The notes beneath the pieces were generated by a model. It worked only from the letters and a program-made list of their open reading frames with translations. It was not told the DNA's origin and searched no databases. Shown here one piece after another: positions 1 through 11,695 of a stretch of DNA of 64,000 nt. The DNA lies in assembly GCA_029948255.1 (NCBI GenBank), contig JALIZF010001911.1, forward strand, positions 1 to 64,000, read 5' to 3'. The stretch is from Telmatactis stephensoni (Eukaryota > Cnidaria > Anthozoa > Actiniaria > Isophelliidae). Both the position numbers and the translations under genes were made by a program. Position 1 is the stretch's first letter; the number at the start of each line of letters is the position of its first letter.

Positions 1-627
1 AGAGAAAAGCATGTTTACTATAAATATATATGTCGGCAATGGTGATTGGATCATTGACAGAAAGGAATTGTTCCATTTGAACCAATTGCAAATGGCGTTA
101 GAGCAAAACTAGTGCCAGTCTCTTTGCTCTCCAATGCAAGTGACGCCTTGAAGATGGGTGAAAAATCGTTCGACTCTGGCCTGTTTTCGTAGACTTTTCG
201 ACAGTTTTCACGAGTGTATTTACATTAAAATGGTTTGTATCTACATGTCTTAAGTATTAGTGACATTTCATTTGATTTTAGTAAAAAAAATATGAACTTT
301 TTGCAATTTATGCGATTTTCGGTGATTGTGCGATTTTATGCGATTTTAGGTCAATTGTGCGAAATCGCATAATCGCGTTATATCAGATGCCCTGAAGTTC
401 CCTTGAAGCATTTATGCCCAACTACCAAAATGACTATATTTGCATTTTTGCACTATTTTACCATTTCACCTTTATTGTATAAACATATTTCGACAAAAAC
501 TATTTTAGTCCAAGCTACTTAAGAATCATTTGTGAACTCGGCAAGTAAATTTATGAAATAAACACCGACGTGAAGTCGTTTTTTTAGAATATGTAGTCGT
601 TTATTCGTTTTGTAAATGCCCTATAAA
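1..627. other. Intergenic, no gene seen
   Basis: AT-rich sequence without a convincing exon. A short stretch near 300-375 repeats variants of the motif TGCGATTTTA several times. It has no counterpart upstream of block B, so the homology between the two duplicated blocks starts only after the foldback element that follows. Confidence 0.5.
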
Positions 628-638
628 GTTATAATAAT

Positions 639-784
639 AGTAATAGAGTTGATGTTCTTGGGCGTAAATGTGTTTTTGGCCCTTCTCAGTGCTCATTTTA
701 ACCCTCGCTTCGCTCGGGCTAAAATGAGCCTGAGTCGGGCCAAAAACACATTTACGCCCGCGAACATCAACTCTATTGTTATAT
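639..784. mobile_element. Foldback MITE at the left edge of block A
   Basis: Two arms of about 60 bases are inverted copies of each other (for example GGGCGTAAATGTGTTTTTGG on the left and its complement near 738-757), around a short CG-rich centre. No transposase is encoded, so this is a non-autonomous foldback element. Homology to block B begins immediately after it, so it marks or hides the left breakpoint. The short open frame across it is only the palindrome being read. Confidence 0.7.
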
Positions 785-2150
785 TAGAAAGCTTGCATCT
801 TACTTACATTGTGTCTACAATGAGATGTCTCTTATTTTCATTTGTATGAATGGCCTAAATGAATGCAAAGTCAGTCACTATCCAGGCTGACATTCTGCAC
901 AACAAGGTGTCAAGGTGTGACATGATACAACTTTGATCAGTGTTCCCACTGTCCTTGACAAGTCAGGGAAGTTAGAAAAATTCAAGGCCAGGATATTGTC
1001 AGGTTATGAATACTAGAAGACTGGGAACCCTGCAACATTACAAATCTCTGTGTATTCACAGTTTACCTTTTCAAATCACCCTAGAGCCTTGATCACAATG
1101 AGTGTGATGTCAGTCATGGTATACTGCAATCTATTCTCCACCTGTTTACATATGTAGATGAATTTTTATCAGCATTGAAAAATACAGGCCCTTTGCAACA
1201 TTACAGTATGCAAAACAAGAAGATTTCTGGCTTCTGTACTTTTGGTTTGAGAATCAAATAGCAATGTTGCTGTCAATATGTTTTCTTTTTTACATGGTAC
1301 AACTGATTCAACTAAGGTGTTTGGGAGGAAATCCTCAAATCTAAGATGCCATGTGCATGAAGACTGGCAGCAAGTTCAAAAGGTGTACTGTCATTTTGAG
1401 TAAAAGCGTACTTCCCACCTCAGCAGAAACATTTTTTATTATATTTCACAGTTATGCTTCGTCTATGTTATTTGTTTTCAATACATAATTTCCAAGCTTT
1501 TGGATTGATAGATCCATCTTCAGGGAATAAACAAATGATTACAAACGACAACAAACAATTACAATTCCAGTGTGTGCACACATTTCAACTGTCATAATAC
1601 GTGTGTGAGAAATATATATCATGCTGCACTGACATACAGTTTGATGAAAGTATATAATTTATTTTATTAGTTCTTTAAGATTAAAGGCTGAAGCCTGGGT
1701 AATCGCTAAGAACAGTGAAGCTGTTTTAAATATTTTTTATATTGCAATATTTTTGCCTATGTAATGCTTATAAGAAAATATAACCAAATTTCATATAAGA
1801 AATAGTTACATTATTTATTTTGTTGAAAAGCTGGCCTATTAATTTGCTTTTTACAGTGTGTAAGAAAATTTGTCTTATGAAGTTTGCTCATGATTATGAT
1901 TAATTTGTCAAAGAAAATTTCAGTACAATAAAGATCCCCGCGGTCTTCAACCAAAGCATTTTGCACTGTAAAGATGGCCACATTTAAATACTTTTTAGTC
2001 ATGTGCTGTCTGGTGCATGAAAATCATCCAGACATAGCACAAGAAAGTTGTCAGGTGAATTTTTTTTAACTTGGGCAAATCCATTTGCCATAGAAAATAT
2101 CATTATATGCAGATGGGTCTTTAACACACATATTTACATTTGTTTCTCAG

Positions 2151-2690
2151 GAACTAGCAAAGGTGGCAACTCTGAAGTCTATGTAGTGTGTATAGATTAT
2201 TGTGGAACTTTACCCATGGAATACCAAGACATAGTGCATGCCAGTGCTTACAAAAGTAGAACCCCTGAGAAAGCACTATTTCCTTTGAAGCTAATTCCAT
2301 CACAGTTCATTGAAAAACTTTTGGAATGTCAACACTTTTTTATTGAAAAGCAAAAACATGAGATCATGGAAAATATCCAACATTTTTATCACATGGATAA
2401 AGAGGAGAAACAATACATATTTCAGATGAGGAAACAAGTGGCATTACACTATGGCAATCTCTTCAATGTAAGACCTTTAAAGGACTCTGACCGCATCATT
2501 AGTGGGTGTTATTTAATTGGTATACAGCACTTGCAAGCCAGTGACGTCAATGCAAATGAACAGTACAGTAACAGGAAAAAGACTGGGACCTATAATGACA
2601 GACATCACCATGACAACAGCTGGCTGGATTCCATCAAAGAAGAACATGCAGTGTTTGCATTTAATCCATCAGGCTGTACAAGTTTAACAG
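2151..2690 (+). CDS. CMTR2: CMTR2 exon (methyltransferase end and linker), block A
   Basis: Internal exon of cap-specific mRNA (nucleoside-2'-O-)-methyltransferase 2, which methylates the second transcribed nucleotide of capped mRNA. The acceptor is TTTCTCAG before GAACTAGC, and the donor is ACAG before GTATTT. Reading is phase 1 at both ends. It starts with GTSKGGNSEVYVVC, the conserved stretch closing the Rossmann domain, and runs into the linker. It is open throughout. The matching 5' exons are not in this part of the window: homology to block B starts inside the preceding intron, so the rest of this gene is either upstream of the window or missing. The codons before 2151 in the same frame are intronic. 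Confidence 0.85.
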
Positions 2691-3219
2691 GTATTTCACT
2701 TTGTAGTTGTGTGTAAAAGGCTATTATAAACATTTGAACCTTTATTCTTGGGTTGCATGTGACATCACGGCAGCCATCTTTGATGAACTTCAACAAAAGA
2801 TTTCTTATTAGCATCAGTTGTTTGTTCATCCAACATGGCTACCGGTTCTTTATCTTTTGATTCCCAAAGGAATGGATGAAACCCAGCAATAAGTGCTTGC
2901 TAAATGAGGAAATATATTTTGATAAACAAATTATCTGTAAATTGTTTCCTGGTTGACAAAACTGTTAAGAAACATGTTTCAACAACATCAATTAATGGAT
3001 GCCCATTTATAAAAAAAGTTGCTGCAATTAGTCACTGTTGAAAACTATTGCATTACAACTTTTAATACTATCAGGGTTTGTGTTACTCCTTAAATCCATG
3101 AAAACTCCTGGAATTTCATTTATGTTTCCAAGAGTGCCTGAAAAAGTCCTTGGATTTTTTCCAGTTGTGTTCAAAGTCCTTGAAAACCTCTTGAATTTAT
3201 ACATTGGAGAAAAAGAATA

Positions 3220-4025
3220 ACTCTGGACCCCACAATGCAGGTCCCCATAACTCAGGCCCCCATTACTCAGTTGCCCATAACTCAGGTCCCCATAACTCAG
3301 GCCCCCATAACTCAGGTCCCCATAACTCAGGTGCCCATAACTCAGGTCCCCACAACTCAGGCCCCCATAACTCAGGCCACCATTACTCAGTTGCCCATAA
3401 CTCAGGTCCCCATAACTCAGGCCCCCATAACTCAGGTCCCCATAACTCAGGCCCCCATAACTCAGGCCCCCATAACTCAGGCCCCCATAACTCATGTCCC
3501 CATAACTCAGATCCCCATAACTCAGGTCCTCATAACTCAGGTCCCCATAACTCAGGCCACCATAACTCAGGTGCCCATAACTCAGGTCCTCATAACTCAG
3601 GTCCCCATAACTCAGGTCCCCATAACTCAGGTCCTCGTAACTCAGGTCCCCACAACCCAGGTCCCCATAACTCAGGTCCCCATAACTCAGGTGCCCATAA
3701 CTCAGGTGCCCATAACTCAGGTTCCCATAACTCAGGTGCCCATAACTCAGGTCCTCATAACTCAGGTGCCCATAACTCAGGTCCCCACAACTCAGGTCCC
3801 CACAACTCAGGTCCCCACAACTCAGGTCCCCATAACTCAGGTCCCCATAACTCAGGTGCCCATAACTCAGGTCCTCATAACACAGGACCCCTTTACTCTG
3901 GTCTTCATAATGCAGGTGTTTGCAAGTCAATTCCTTACAACACAGTTTCCTGAAATGCAGGGCTCCACAATTTATGTCAGGTCCCCACAACTCAGGTCAA
4001 CCCAGGTCAACCACAACCCAACCCA
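3220..4025. repeat. 15-bp minisatellite in CMTR2 intron, block A
   Basis: About 44 tandem copies of a 15-bp unit close to GGTCCCCATAACTCA, decaying at the right into GGTCAACCCAGG-like variants. The period is a multiple of three and the unit lacks stops in several frames, so both strands show long artificial open frames (GPHNS and YGDLS repeats). It lies between the splice donor at 2690 and the acceptor at 4173. The block B copy of this intron has only about 19 regular units. Confidence 0.95.
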
Positions 4026-4173
4026 GTAGGCAACTGTATAGTGTCTTTAAATCTATAATTTTTGTTGAATTCTGTTTTTTTAGAGTCTCTAAATTTGTAG
4101 GAAATGATATGTGTAAAAGTCTCGGAATGAAATTGAAACACAGTCAATAGTTTCGTTTTTACCCCTATTTTAG

Positions 4174-5222
4174 GGCTGTCCCAGACAAATGATGGAATTC
4201 AACTGATTCCACTTTTACCAGACCACGTACCGTGGCTGCTTCAAACACACGACATGGCTGAGCTAAACTTCACTATCACAGTTGGGAAAAGCATCAAGAA
4301 AGTTTTGAATTCACGTTTCTGCTCATCATATTACATTACCACTTTGAATACTGCAATGGAGAGAGCTTCTATCTTGGATTCCTCGCAGGAAAATTCATTG
4401 GTTCAATTACAACAAGCATCTCCTCCATTTACAACTGACAATGAAGTTTGTTCTTACTGCTGTGCTTATTCTACTGCAGTTCTAGATCGTCTTGTAAGGT
4501 TTACAGATGATAAACGAGGTACCAAAGCAATGGTGATGAACTTGTATTCACCTTGTAATTGCTTTGCCAGTTATCTTGAATCCCAAGACATCAGAGTAGA
4601 TAACTGTAGTGTCATAGAGAGCATGGAAGACAAGGAGAAACCTCAGCTAGTTGAACTGTTCATTGTACCACATTTTAACTCAATTCCCCCTTACCCCTGG
4701 AAGAATGTCAGTCAACCTGTAGAATTACTGTCCAAGAAAGATTTCCTAGAAAGCTGCATTAGTGGACTCAAGGTTTTATGTCCTGGTGGTACATTGGTTT
4801 GTCGTGTTTTCACATCTTTAACACGTTTTACTGTTGGCCTTCTTTTTGTCTTACATCGCGTATTCCAGCAAGTAACCTTCGTAAAGCCAGTTGTGGGCTA
4901 CCTGTGGCACCCAGAACGTTTCCTTGTTTGTAAAGGGTATCTAGGGTGTGGTCAAGAGGTGTTGAGTCATCTTGAGAAGGTCCGCACAGCAATGACCACA
5001 TGTTTGGAAGAAGAAGATGTGCTCGAAATTGTGGACATAAAGAGCTTGTTTGAAGACAGGTTTTTTAGTTTTATTAGAAAATTGAACGAACAGCTTGCAC
5101 ACGTGCAGCTCCTGGACATTGTTAGACTGCAGACATTTTATGAATATCCTGATGCAAGGATAACAAACGAACAACGTGAGGTTTTAAGAAAAGAAATCAT
5201 ACAAAATTTTAATCTAAATTAG
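4174..5222 (+). CDS. CMTR2: CMTR2 terminal exon, block A (intact)
   Basis: Last coding exon of CMTR2, after a pyrimidine-rich acceptor ending TTTTAG. With the G left over from the previous exon it reads GLSQTNDGIQLIPLLP and onward, 349 codons to TAG at 5220-5222. This is the C-terminal half of the protein, the degenerate second Rossmann domain. It contains the recognisable segments GGTLVCRVFTSLTRF and the C-terminal helix ending IIQNFNLN. There is no frameshift or stop, unlike the block B copy, so if one of the two loci is functional this end points to block A. An ATG lies at 4254, but the splice phase shows coding starts at the acceptor. Confidence 0.88.
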
Positions 5223-7306
5223 ATGAAGAAACATATCGCGTATCCTAACAGAGAATGCCTTTTCGACTTTTCCAACTGGTGAGTTTTTCCTCAGTTTTAA
5301 TTTATTGAAGGCGAGTTGTTATTACAGTGTTGTGATGTTCTGATCTAACAATACCCTGGGTTTCAGGGGTTTATCGTCTTGTTCCGACGTTTGTTTGATA
5401 GGATTAAGGACTCACTAAAGAAAGCGAATAAAAAGCCCTGGAACCCAAGGTAATCTTAGGATGTTTTCCATTTAGTGGAACCAACTGACCAGAACAGCCA
5501 GTTCTTAAATGGTATATGTCAATTCCTAGCTCTGGCTGGAATCGATCAGTCTTGGAAAATATCCTTACAATAAATATTAAGAGAATTCTTATTTTGATAT
5601 TAAAATAAGTTTGTCGATTAAAGTCCTTGAAACATGTATTTTTTTACAATTTAGAATAAAAGTTTAAGGTGTAGAAAAAATATTTTCGCAAGTCTGAATT
5701 GCAAATTAAGACGTCGAAAAACGTATATTTGGGCTTCCTGTTGAAAATTTCCGAGGCTCACCAGAGCTCACTGTGGACTAAGCCGATCTTTTCCGTGACG
5801 TCAAACACGGGCTCATCGACCAAGACATTGCAGTCTTGCAGTGGGTTGTCTGCTTCGGGTGGGCGGCCTTCCCAAGATAGGCTGCATATACATATATATA
5901 TATATATTGTATATATATATATACATATAATTATATAGACCAATATTTATATATCTCATTACATATATTTTGTAACTGTCTTATTGCATGTTGTATCCCA
6001 TTGTATTATGTAATATCAACGTCGAATATTGTCCTAGTTTTTGTATATATGTACTTGAGGGGTATGTTTTTATATGAAAATGAAGTTTTTCGGCCCTAGC
6101 ATAACCCTTTTGTTGATGTACTAGTTCTTAGTTCTTCTTCAATAAAGTTGTTATATATATATAAAAGTATACAAGTTGTCACAAAAGATCGAAATTTTCT
6201 TGTTTTTTCTCTTGTTTTCGTTAATACTCGCCATTTTTTAAGATTTTCTAACCACAACCAACCAAACAACATACAATCCTTCAGCATCAAACAAGCGTCG
6301 GCCCCGTGTTTGACGTCACGGCATGCCTCGTCCCAGGTTCCTCTGATACTCGGAAATTTGAATGTGCTTTTAGCTTTTTGTGCCAAAAACAGCCTTAGAT
6401 ATATCGAACCCAAATTTTCGACAAAAATAATTTGGTATCTTAAACTTTTTATTCTAAATTGTAAAAAATTACATGTTATAAGGACTTTAAGGCAACTTGT
6501 GTTAGTGTTTAACAATTGAAGTTTAATTTACATGTTGGTTATTCAAGCAAAACAAGGTATTTCATTTTTTCGGTACCGTATATATATGAAGTAAAATCTT
6601 ACGAGTTGCGCGGGCGCAATCCTACAATGCAAGACGGAGTCTCTATCCGTAAAATTTTGTCGAGTACTCTCCCTCCATCCCCGGAAGATAATACCATAGT
6701 GCACACCAACAGAGAGAAATATTTTATTTACATTTTTAGCTGATTTGCTGCTGTGCTTTTTATATGGTCATAAAAACATTCCTTCTTGACGGGGTTTATC
6801 AAAACGTTAATCAAAATCAAAACGTGAAACGACTGGAAATTGTGTTTTTTTCTTGTTATTCAAACCCTTTCTACTGAGATCAACATGTTAACCTTCATTG
6901 ATAACAACACACGATTAAGTACAATTATATACAAATCACAGTATCAATCAAGATAAATGTTGATATGTTATTGTTTACCATCTTGATATCAATTTGAGTC
7001 ACACGTCAAAGATTTCTTGTTATGTGTTGACATCTCAGCTGTTATTGACGTTTAGGAGTTTATAAAAAATAAATTTGGCAAAATTGGGCCGAAGAGAAGG
7101 AAATTTAAAAAGTCATCAAATTATACATCATTGTGATTGCTCTTTTCATAGTTCTATTAACTGTGCTCATTTTCTTTTCTTTTCCTGTCATCATTTTCGG
7201 TAAAAGAACTTTCCAGAACTTGAACAAATCGGAGTGACATCATGGTTGTCATGGTCAGTAAAAGTCTTTGTTAAGAGATTTCCTGCTGATCTGGTACCCG
7301 GAAATT
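5223..7306. other. Intergenic between CMTR2 and TRIM-NHL, block A
   Basis: No exon is supported. It contains an AT dinucleotide tract at about 5886-5938, and is colinear with 34995-39239 in block B except for large insertions there. The site near 5503 (CAGCCAG then TTCTTAAATG) is the uninterrupted equivalent of the block B insertion at 35553-38297. Short open frames here have no recognisable content. Confidence 0.6.
5886..5938. repeat. TA-rich microsatellite
   Basis: Alternating CATATA/TATATA tract of about 50 bases, nearly self-complementary. Confidence 0.9.
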
Positions 7307-9571
7307 ATGCGATCAAACAACAAGATGGCTGAACTAGTTAATGATTTCGTTTTCAGCCTAGAAAAAGAACTGACTTGTTCAATTTGCGACGACATCTTTA
7401 ACGAGCCCAAGACGCTTCCATGTCTTCACAGCTTTTGTAAGAATTGTATTAAAGAATGGAACGACACTTGCAGGAAACAGGAGAAGCCACTGACTTGTCC
7501 TATTTGCCAGACAACTGTGGAGTTACAAGATGTCGACATAACGAAGCTCAAATCTTCGTTCCATCTCAAATCCTTGAAAGAACTGCTGATTACAATGAAA
7601 AGCAAAGCAAGTGAACAAGACAAGCTAGACCTACCGGACTGTGCTTCCTGTGAGAAACACGTTACTTTAGTTGCCTTCTGTCCTGAGTGCGAAGGCATGG
7701 TTTGCGCTGACTGCAAGAACGCCCACAATCAAGTTAAACAACTCAGAGAGGAACATCAAGTGACTTTGTTTGGTGACTTGAAGCGAGAACATATCGCCTA
7801 CATTACCAGTCATCAACGATGTCCTGAACAATTCCACGACAAATACAAGCTCCAGTACTACTGTCAGACATGTCTGAAATCCATTTGCCAAATCTGCTCC
7901 CACACAGACCATACCACACACAAAAAGATCAGCATTGAGGCGAAAGCCGAGGAAATAAAAGGCTTAATTCATAAAGACTTGGATCGAGTCAACCAACAAA
8001 TACAGATATACCAAAACGAACTAGAACTGTCCAAGCAAAACCGACGACGCATGGAGGAAGAAATCAACACGGCAAAGAAGAAAGTGAAGGATCAAATACA
8101 AGCTCAAATGGAGATCTCACAAAATCATCAAAACGCAATGGCTAGAAACTTGGACCAAATGCTTCATGAGCGCGCAACAGCAAATGATGAAGAGCAACGA
8201 GAGATTACTGCTGCAATTCAACAGCTCGAATCATTGAGTAACCAGGGCAAAGCTTTACAAGATCAAAATGTTCCTCATTTTGTTCTTGAAAGTCAATTTC
8301 CACAAAGATGTCGAGAATTACTGGAAAATCCTCGATCTATTTTGAAATCACAATCTCTTAAAAGAAATACAACCATCCAGTACACTCCTGCCACGCAATC
8401 CTCGCACGACTTTGGAAGGATTGAAGAGAGCACGACCGACCCATCTCACACTTCAATAAATGAACTACCGAGTAACATTCATAGTAGCGGCTCGCTCAGG
8501 AAATGTGAAATCGTAACAAGAGATTCAAAGGGCCAAGTTTGCTACACCAATCCTTGTTCTATTGATGTACAAATCAAAGATGATGACGGTTGTGAGGTTG
8601 AAAACGAGCTCACTGAAATTGAACGTGGGAAATTTATGGTGACGTACAAAGCAAAGAAATCGTATTCGCCGCACCAAGTTCTGGTGAATATTGGAGGACA
8701 AACTGTCAAGGATTCTCCAAAGACACTCCATGGTAAGATCGACTTCAAACCAGTAAAAAGTTTTGGAGAAAAGGGAGATGGAGAGGTAACGTTTGATGTT
8801 CCCTGCTCATTAGCAGTAAGTGTTAATGGAGAAGTAATCATTACTGATCATTCGAATCATCGCATTGTCACATTTAATGCTGATGGGAACTATGTACGAC
8901 AGTTTGATGGAAAAGGAACGGGAGATGGTCAACTAGAGTATTCATGGGGAGTAGTCACGTATGAAAACCATGTCCTTGTCTCATATAATCCAGGGTTTGA
9001 ATGTGGTAGGATTAAAGAGTTTGACATGGACGGTGCTTACATTAGAACTATCTACAAACAAGAACGAGTGATACTACGTGGAATGTGTGTTACCGATGAT
9101 CACATCGCAGTGTGCTGTATGCACCTTGATGATAAAACCAAGTCAGGTATAAAGTTACTGAGTAAAGAATCTGGAGATGTCGTTCACGAAATTCCAACTG
9201 CAGACAAAACACCATGGTACATTGCTTATGGCAATGGCAAGTACTTTGTGTCATATTTCGGCAAGCACTTTATTGATGTTTATGATGTCAATGGTACTTT
9301 GTTGTACAAATTTGGAGAGGAAGGAATTGAAGACGGTCAGATTGATTGTTCAAGAGGACTTGCCGTTTTTGGAGGGGACATGTTACTCGTCTGTGATGGT
9401 AGGAATCATCGCGTTCAAGTTTGGTCCCAAGAGGGCCAGTTTATAAGGTCTTTTGATAGCCGTGGTTCAGGTCTTGGTCAAATGGATTGGCCCACTAATG
9501 TAGTTGTTACTCCAGACGGTAAAGTGTTAGTGTTAGAAAGAGATGGCAAGCGTGTACAAGTATGGCAGTGA
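7307..9571 (+). CDS. TRIM-NHL E3 ubiquitin ligase (TRIM2/3/71-like), block A
   Basis: Single-exon gene of 754 residues. The N-terminal RING finger is complete C3HC4 (C24, C27, C39, H41, C44, C47, C64, C67). Two B-box zinc fingers follow (about 109-155 and 170-210), then a coiled coil (about 215-320), a filamin/ABP280-type immunoglobulin repeat (about 395-480), and NHL beta-propeller repeats to the end (about 485-754), with motifs such as NHRIVTFNADG and NHRVQVW. Proteins with this architecture are RING ubiquitin ligases whose NHL propeller binds RNA or protein partners; the substrate is unknown here. I chose the ATG at 7307 because the paralogue at 39240 starts at the same residues (MRSNNKMAEL). 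An in-frame TTG further upstream is not a eukaryotic start. Cnidarians carry many such intronless genes, so assignment to a single vertebrate orthologue is not justified. Confidence 0.93.
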   Translation: MRSNNKMAELVNDFVFSLEKELTCSICDDIFNEPKTLPCLHSFCKNCIKEWNDTCRKQEKPLTCPICQTTVELQDVDITKLKSSFHLKSLKELLITMKSKASEQDKLDLPDCASCEKHVTLVAFCPECEGMVCADCKNAHNQVKQLREEHQVTLFGDLKREHIAYITSHQRCPEQFHDKYKLQYYCQTCLKSICQICSHTDHTTHKKISIEAKAEEIKGLIHKDLDRVNQQIQIYQNELELSKQNRRRMEEEINTAKKKVKDQIQAQMEISQNHQNAMARNLDQMLHERATANDEEQREITAAIQQLESLSNQGKALQDQNVPHFVLESQFPQRCRELLENPRSILKSQSLKRNTTIQYTPATQSSHDFGRIEESTTDPSHTSINELPSNIHSSGSLRKCEIVTRDSKGQVCYTNPCSIDVQIKDDDGCEVENELTEIERGKFMVTYKAKKSYSPHQVLVNIGGQTVKDSPKTLHGKIDFKPVKSFGEKGDGEVTFDVPCSLAVSVNGEVIITDHSNHRIVTFNADGNYVRQFDGKGTGDGQLEYSWGVVTYENHVLVSYNPGFECGRIKEFDMDGAYIRTIYKQERVILRGMCVTDDHIAVCCMHLDDKTKSGIKLLSKESGDVVHEIPTADKTPWYIAYGNGKYFVSYFGKHFIDVYDVNGTLLYKFGEEGIEDGQIDCSRGLAVFGGDMLLVCDGRNHRVQVWSQEGQFIRSFDSRGSGLGQMDWPTNVVVTPDGKVLVLERDGKRVQVWQ

Positions 9572-9667
9572 ACATATGTACAGCAATTTATATCTGTGAT
9601 ACGTGCACTTTTAATATGCAGATAGTTTTCTTATCTTCTATCGGATATTAGCTCTCTTCCGATGGAC

Positions 9668-9712
9668 AGGCAGGGGAGGGAGGGGTGGGAGGGGAGGGAG
9701 GGGAGGGGGTGT
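9668..9712 (+). repeat. G-run tract after the TRIM-NHL gene
   Basis: A run of closely spaced GGGG and GGG groups (GGGGAGGGAGGGG-type) about 100 bases after the stop codon, able in principle to form a G-quadruplex in DNA or in the 3' UTR. The equivalent tract in block B is at about 41360-41394. Confidence 0.6.
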
Positions 9713-10199
9713 TCGAGAGGTGAAAAGGAGCGGGAAGATTTAGAAGGCACGAAGTGTGAAGTTTTTCTTGTTACTCTTTTTCTCCTCTTTTCGCCATAAA
9801 GCATGTAATTAGGCTACCATGGGATATTTTTAACAACAGTAGATCAGTGAATTGCTTTATAAATGACCATGAAATACAGCATGCATCAGTAGAATTAAAG
9901 TCTTCTCTAGTAATAAGAAAGATCTTAGAGTTATTAGTGTTATTGCTGTTTCTACAGCAACAGTATATTTTGTAATGTCGGTTTACGCCTACAGCCGTAA
10001 TACGATTTTTGCAGCAAATGTACAATACAAAGGTATTGGTATAAAAAGTATGGAAAAATTGCACAATTGAACAATATTATTTTTCATTAGTTTTTCCCGT
10101 GTTAGTTGAGTAGACAGATGTGTAGTTTGTTGTTGTGTTATTTTGAGGCTCAGAACATCTGACGCACTCTTCATAACACCACGACGCTATATTCTGACA

Positions 10200-10615
10200 G
10201 CCGCCCGGTTGGCTCAGTTGGTTGACTGCCAATCTTTAGTGCGGAAGTTCGGGGTTCGATTCCCGGCAGGACCAATACTCAGGTCTTAAAATAATTGTAG
10301 AGAAGGTGCTGCCTTTGTAATTACATCTGCAAAGACTTTTTGTTAGACATTCACGTCTTCTCGGATAAGGACGTTAAACCGTAGGTCCCGTCTCTCCAAA
10401 AATCTACTACACATCAGTACCTAGGCCTTGCATTGGAGGGACGTTAAAGAACCCACACCACTATTCGGATAGAGTAGGCCATGAAGTTGTCTGTGTGTGT
10501 GTGTGTGTGTTGTGTGTGTGGGTGCGCGTGTGTGTGTGTGTGTGTGGTCTGGCCTATTACAGGGCCCACTGTCAATTGGTTTCGCGCCGTTGTGGTGTCC
10601 CTGCCTTCATAGGAA
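10200..10615 (+). mobile_element. tRNA-derived SINE, block A
   Basis: The head resembles a tRNA gene, with an A box in GGTTGGCTCAGTTGG and a B box in GGGTTCGATTCC. A conserved body follows (GGATAAGGACGTTAAACCGT, then GGGACGTTAAAGAACCCAC), then a GT microsatellite and a short tail. The anticodon arm is degenerate, so this is a SINE and not a tRNA gene. The orthologous insertion at 41960-42435 shows that it predates the segmental duplication. Confidence 0.8.
10492..10546. repeat. GT microsatellite inside the SINE
   Basis: Mostly TG/GT dinucleotides with a few interruptions. It is shorter and interrupted differently in block B (about 42250-42370). Confidence 0.9.
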
Positions 10616-11359
10616 GGAAATGCAAGTAAATCTTAGTAGAAAATAATATTTTAACTCACTATTCTCTCGTGGCGCGGAGGGGCACGTACAACAATATTTC
10701 ATGTACTGCATATAGAAATATTTTGTAAGATTTTGGAAAAATCTTTTGATTTTCATAGATTTTTCCAATGAGTAGAATTGTAGATACGATATCAGTTTTT
10801 ACCATTTCAATTAATCTTCAATTAATTTAAGCAGTTGTATTTACACCTCATTGCAGGAGAGAGGAGAGGGAAAGTTAGAAAGTAAGCCTTCCTAACGAAA
10901 TGTAAAAGTCTAAAGGTACATGGAGTTATTGGAGCGTAATATTTCTAACCGGAAGAAACGTTTATTTTTGGAGTCGTGGCATTCCACTGGGGACTCAAAT
11001 TCAATTTACGAACACATAGACTTCCCAAGGGTTTACAAATCTTTTGTGGTAAATTCAAATTTATCATCACAAACTCTTGCAAGTAATCATTATAGTTCTG
11101 AAGAAGGCTACAGCGAGTAACCGAAAATTCAGCCGTTTTAAAGTTTTAACTTTAATTTTTTAGGTCAGTTCCAAACCTTTTAAAATTATAAAGTCTAAAG
11201 GTAATCCTTCCTTTTTCTTGAGTTCAGTTTGTGTGACCCAATTAACCTATTGTGAAGGCCAGCTTTTATTTTCTCCTTTCCTCTCTCAGCTCCTCCCTAT
11301 AGGCCTCCGCCACCTAATGTAAGACTTTCAATTAGAAAACTAGCTTTTTACTTAAACAA

Positions 11360-11640
11360 TCTGGGTTTCGCCCAGGACACTCTACTGCTACCTGTCTGAT
11401 AAGTCAGATTAATGAGTGGCTACAAAATATTGATAATGGCCTTGTTAATTAATGGCATAATTCAGGTTGACCTCAGGAAAGCTTTTGACGCTGTAGATCA
11501 CCACATCCTTATTTTGAAATTATCTGCACTTGGTATTCATGACAGTGCTTTCAATTTTTTCACATCATACTTAGAGGAAAGACAGCAACTATATGTAGTA
11601 ACTAATATCGTTACTTTATCTATCAAATTCAGGGACAGAC
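11360..11640 (+). pseudogene. LINE reverse transcriptase fragment, block A
   Basis: Reads as the non-LTR retrotransposon RT segment SGFRPGHSTATCLISQINEW followed by IQVDLRKAFDAVDH and FFTSYLEERQQ, typical of CR1/L2-like LINEs. An extra TAAT near 11450 breaks the frame. The block B copy does not have it and is open through the same point. The fragment ends abruptly near 11640. Confidence 0.8.
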
Positions 11641-11695
11641 CATTAGATAGTTGGGGGTTGCGGAAATCCCCAAAAAGTATCGAGCAAGCACTTAA

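Noticed and set aside
3028..4029. Long open frames on both strands encoding GPHNS, ITQVP and YGDLS repeats
   Set aside because: They are the 15-bp intronic minisatellite read in different frames. The splice sites on either side place it inside a CMTR2 intron.
7268..7306. Upstream extension of the TRIM-NHL frame from TTG
   Set aside because: TTG is not a likely eukaryotic start, and the paralogue begins at the ATG equivalent to 7307.
10200..10275. Possible tRNA gene
   Set aside because: A and B boxes are present but the anticodon arm does not fold, and a conserved SINE body follows. The paralogous copy shows the same structure.
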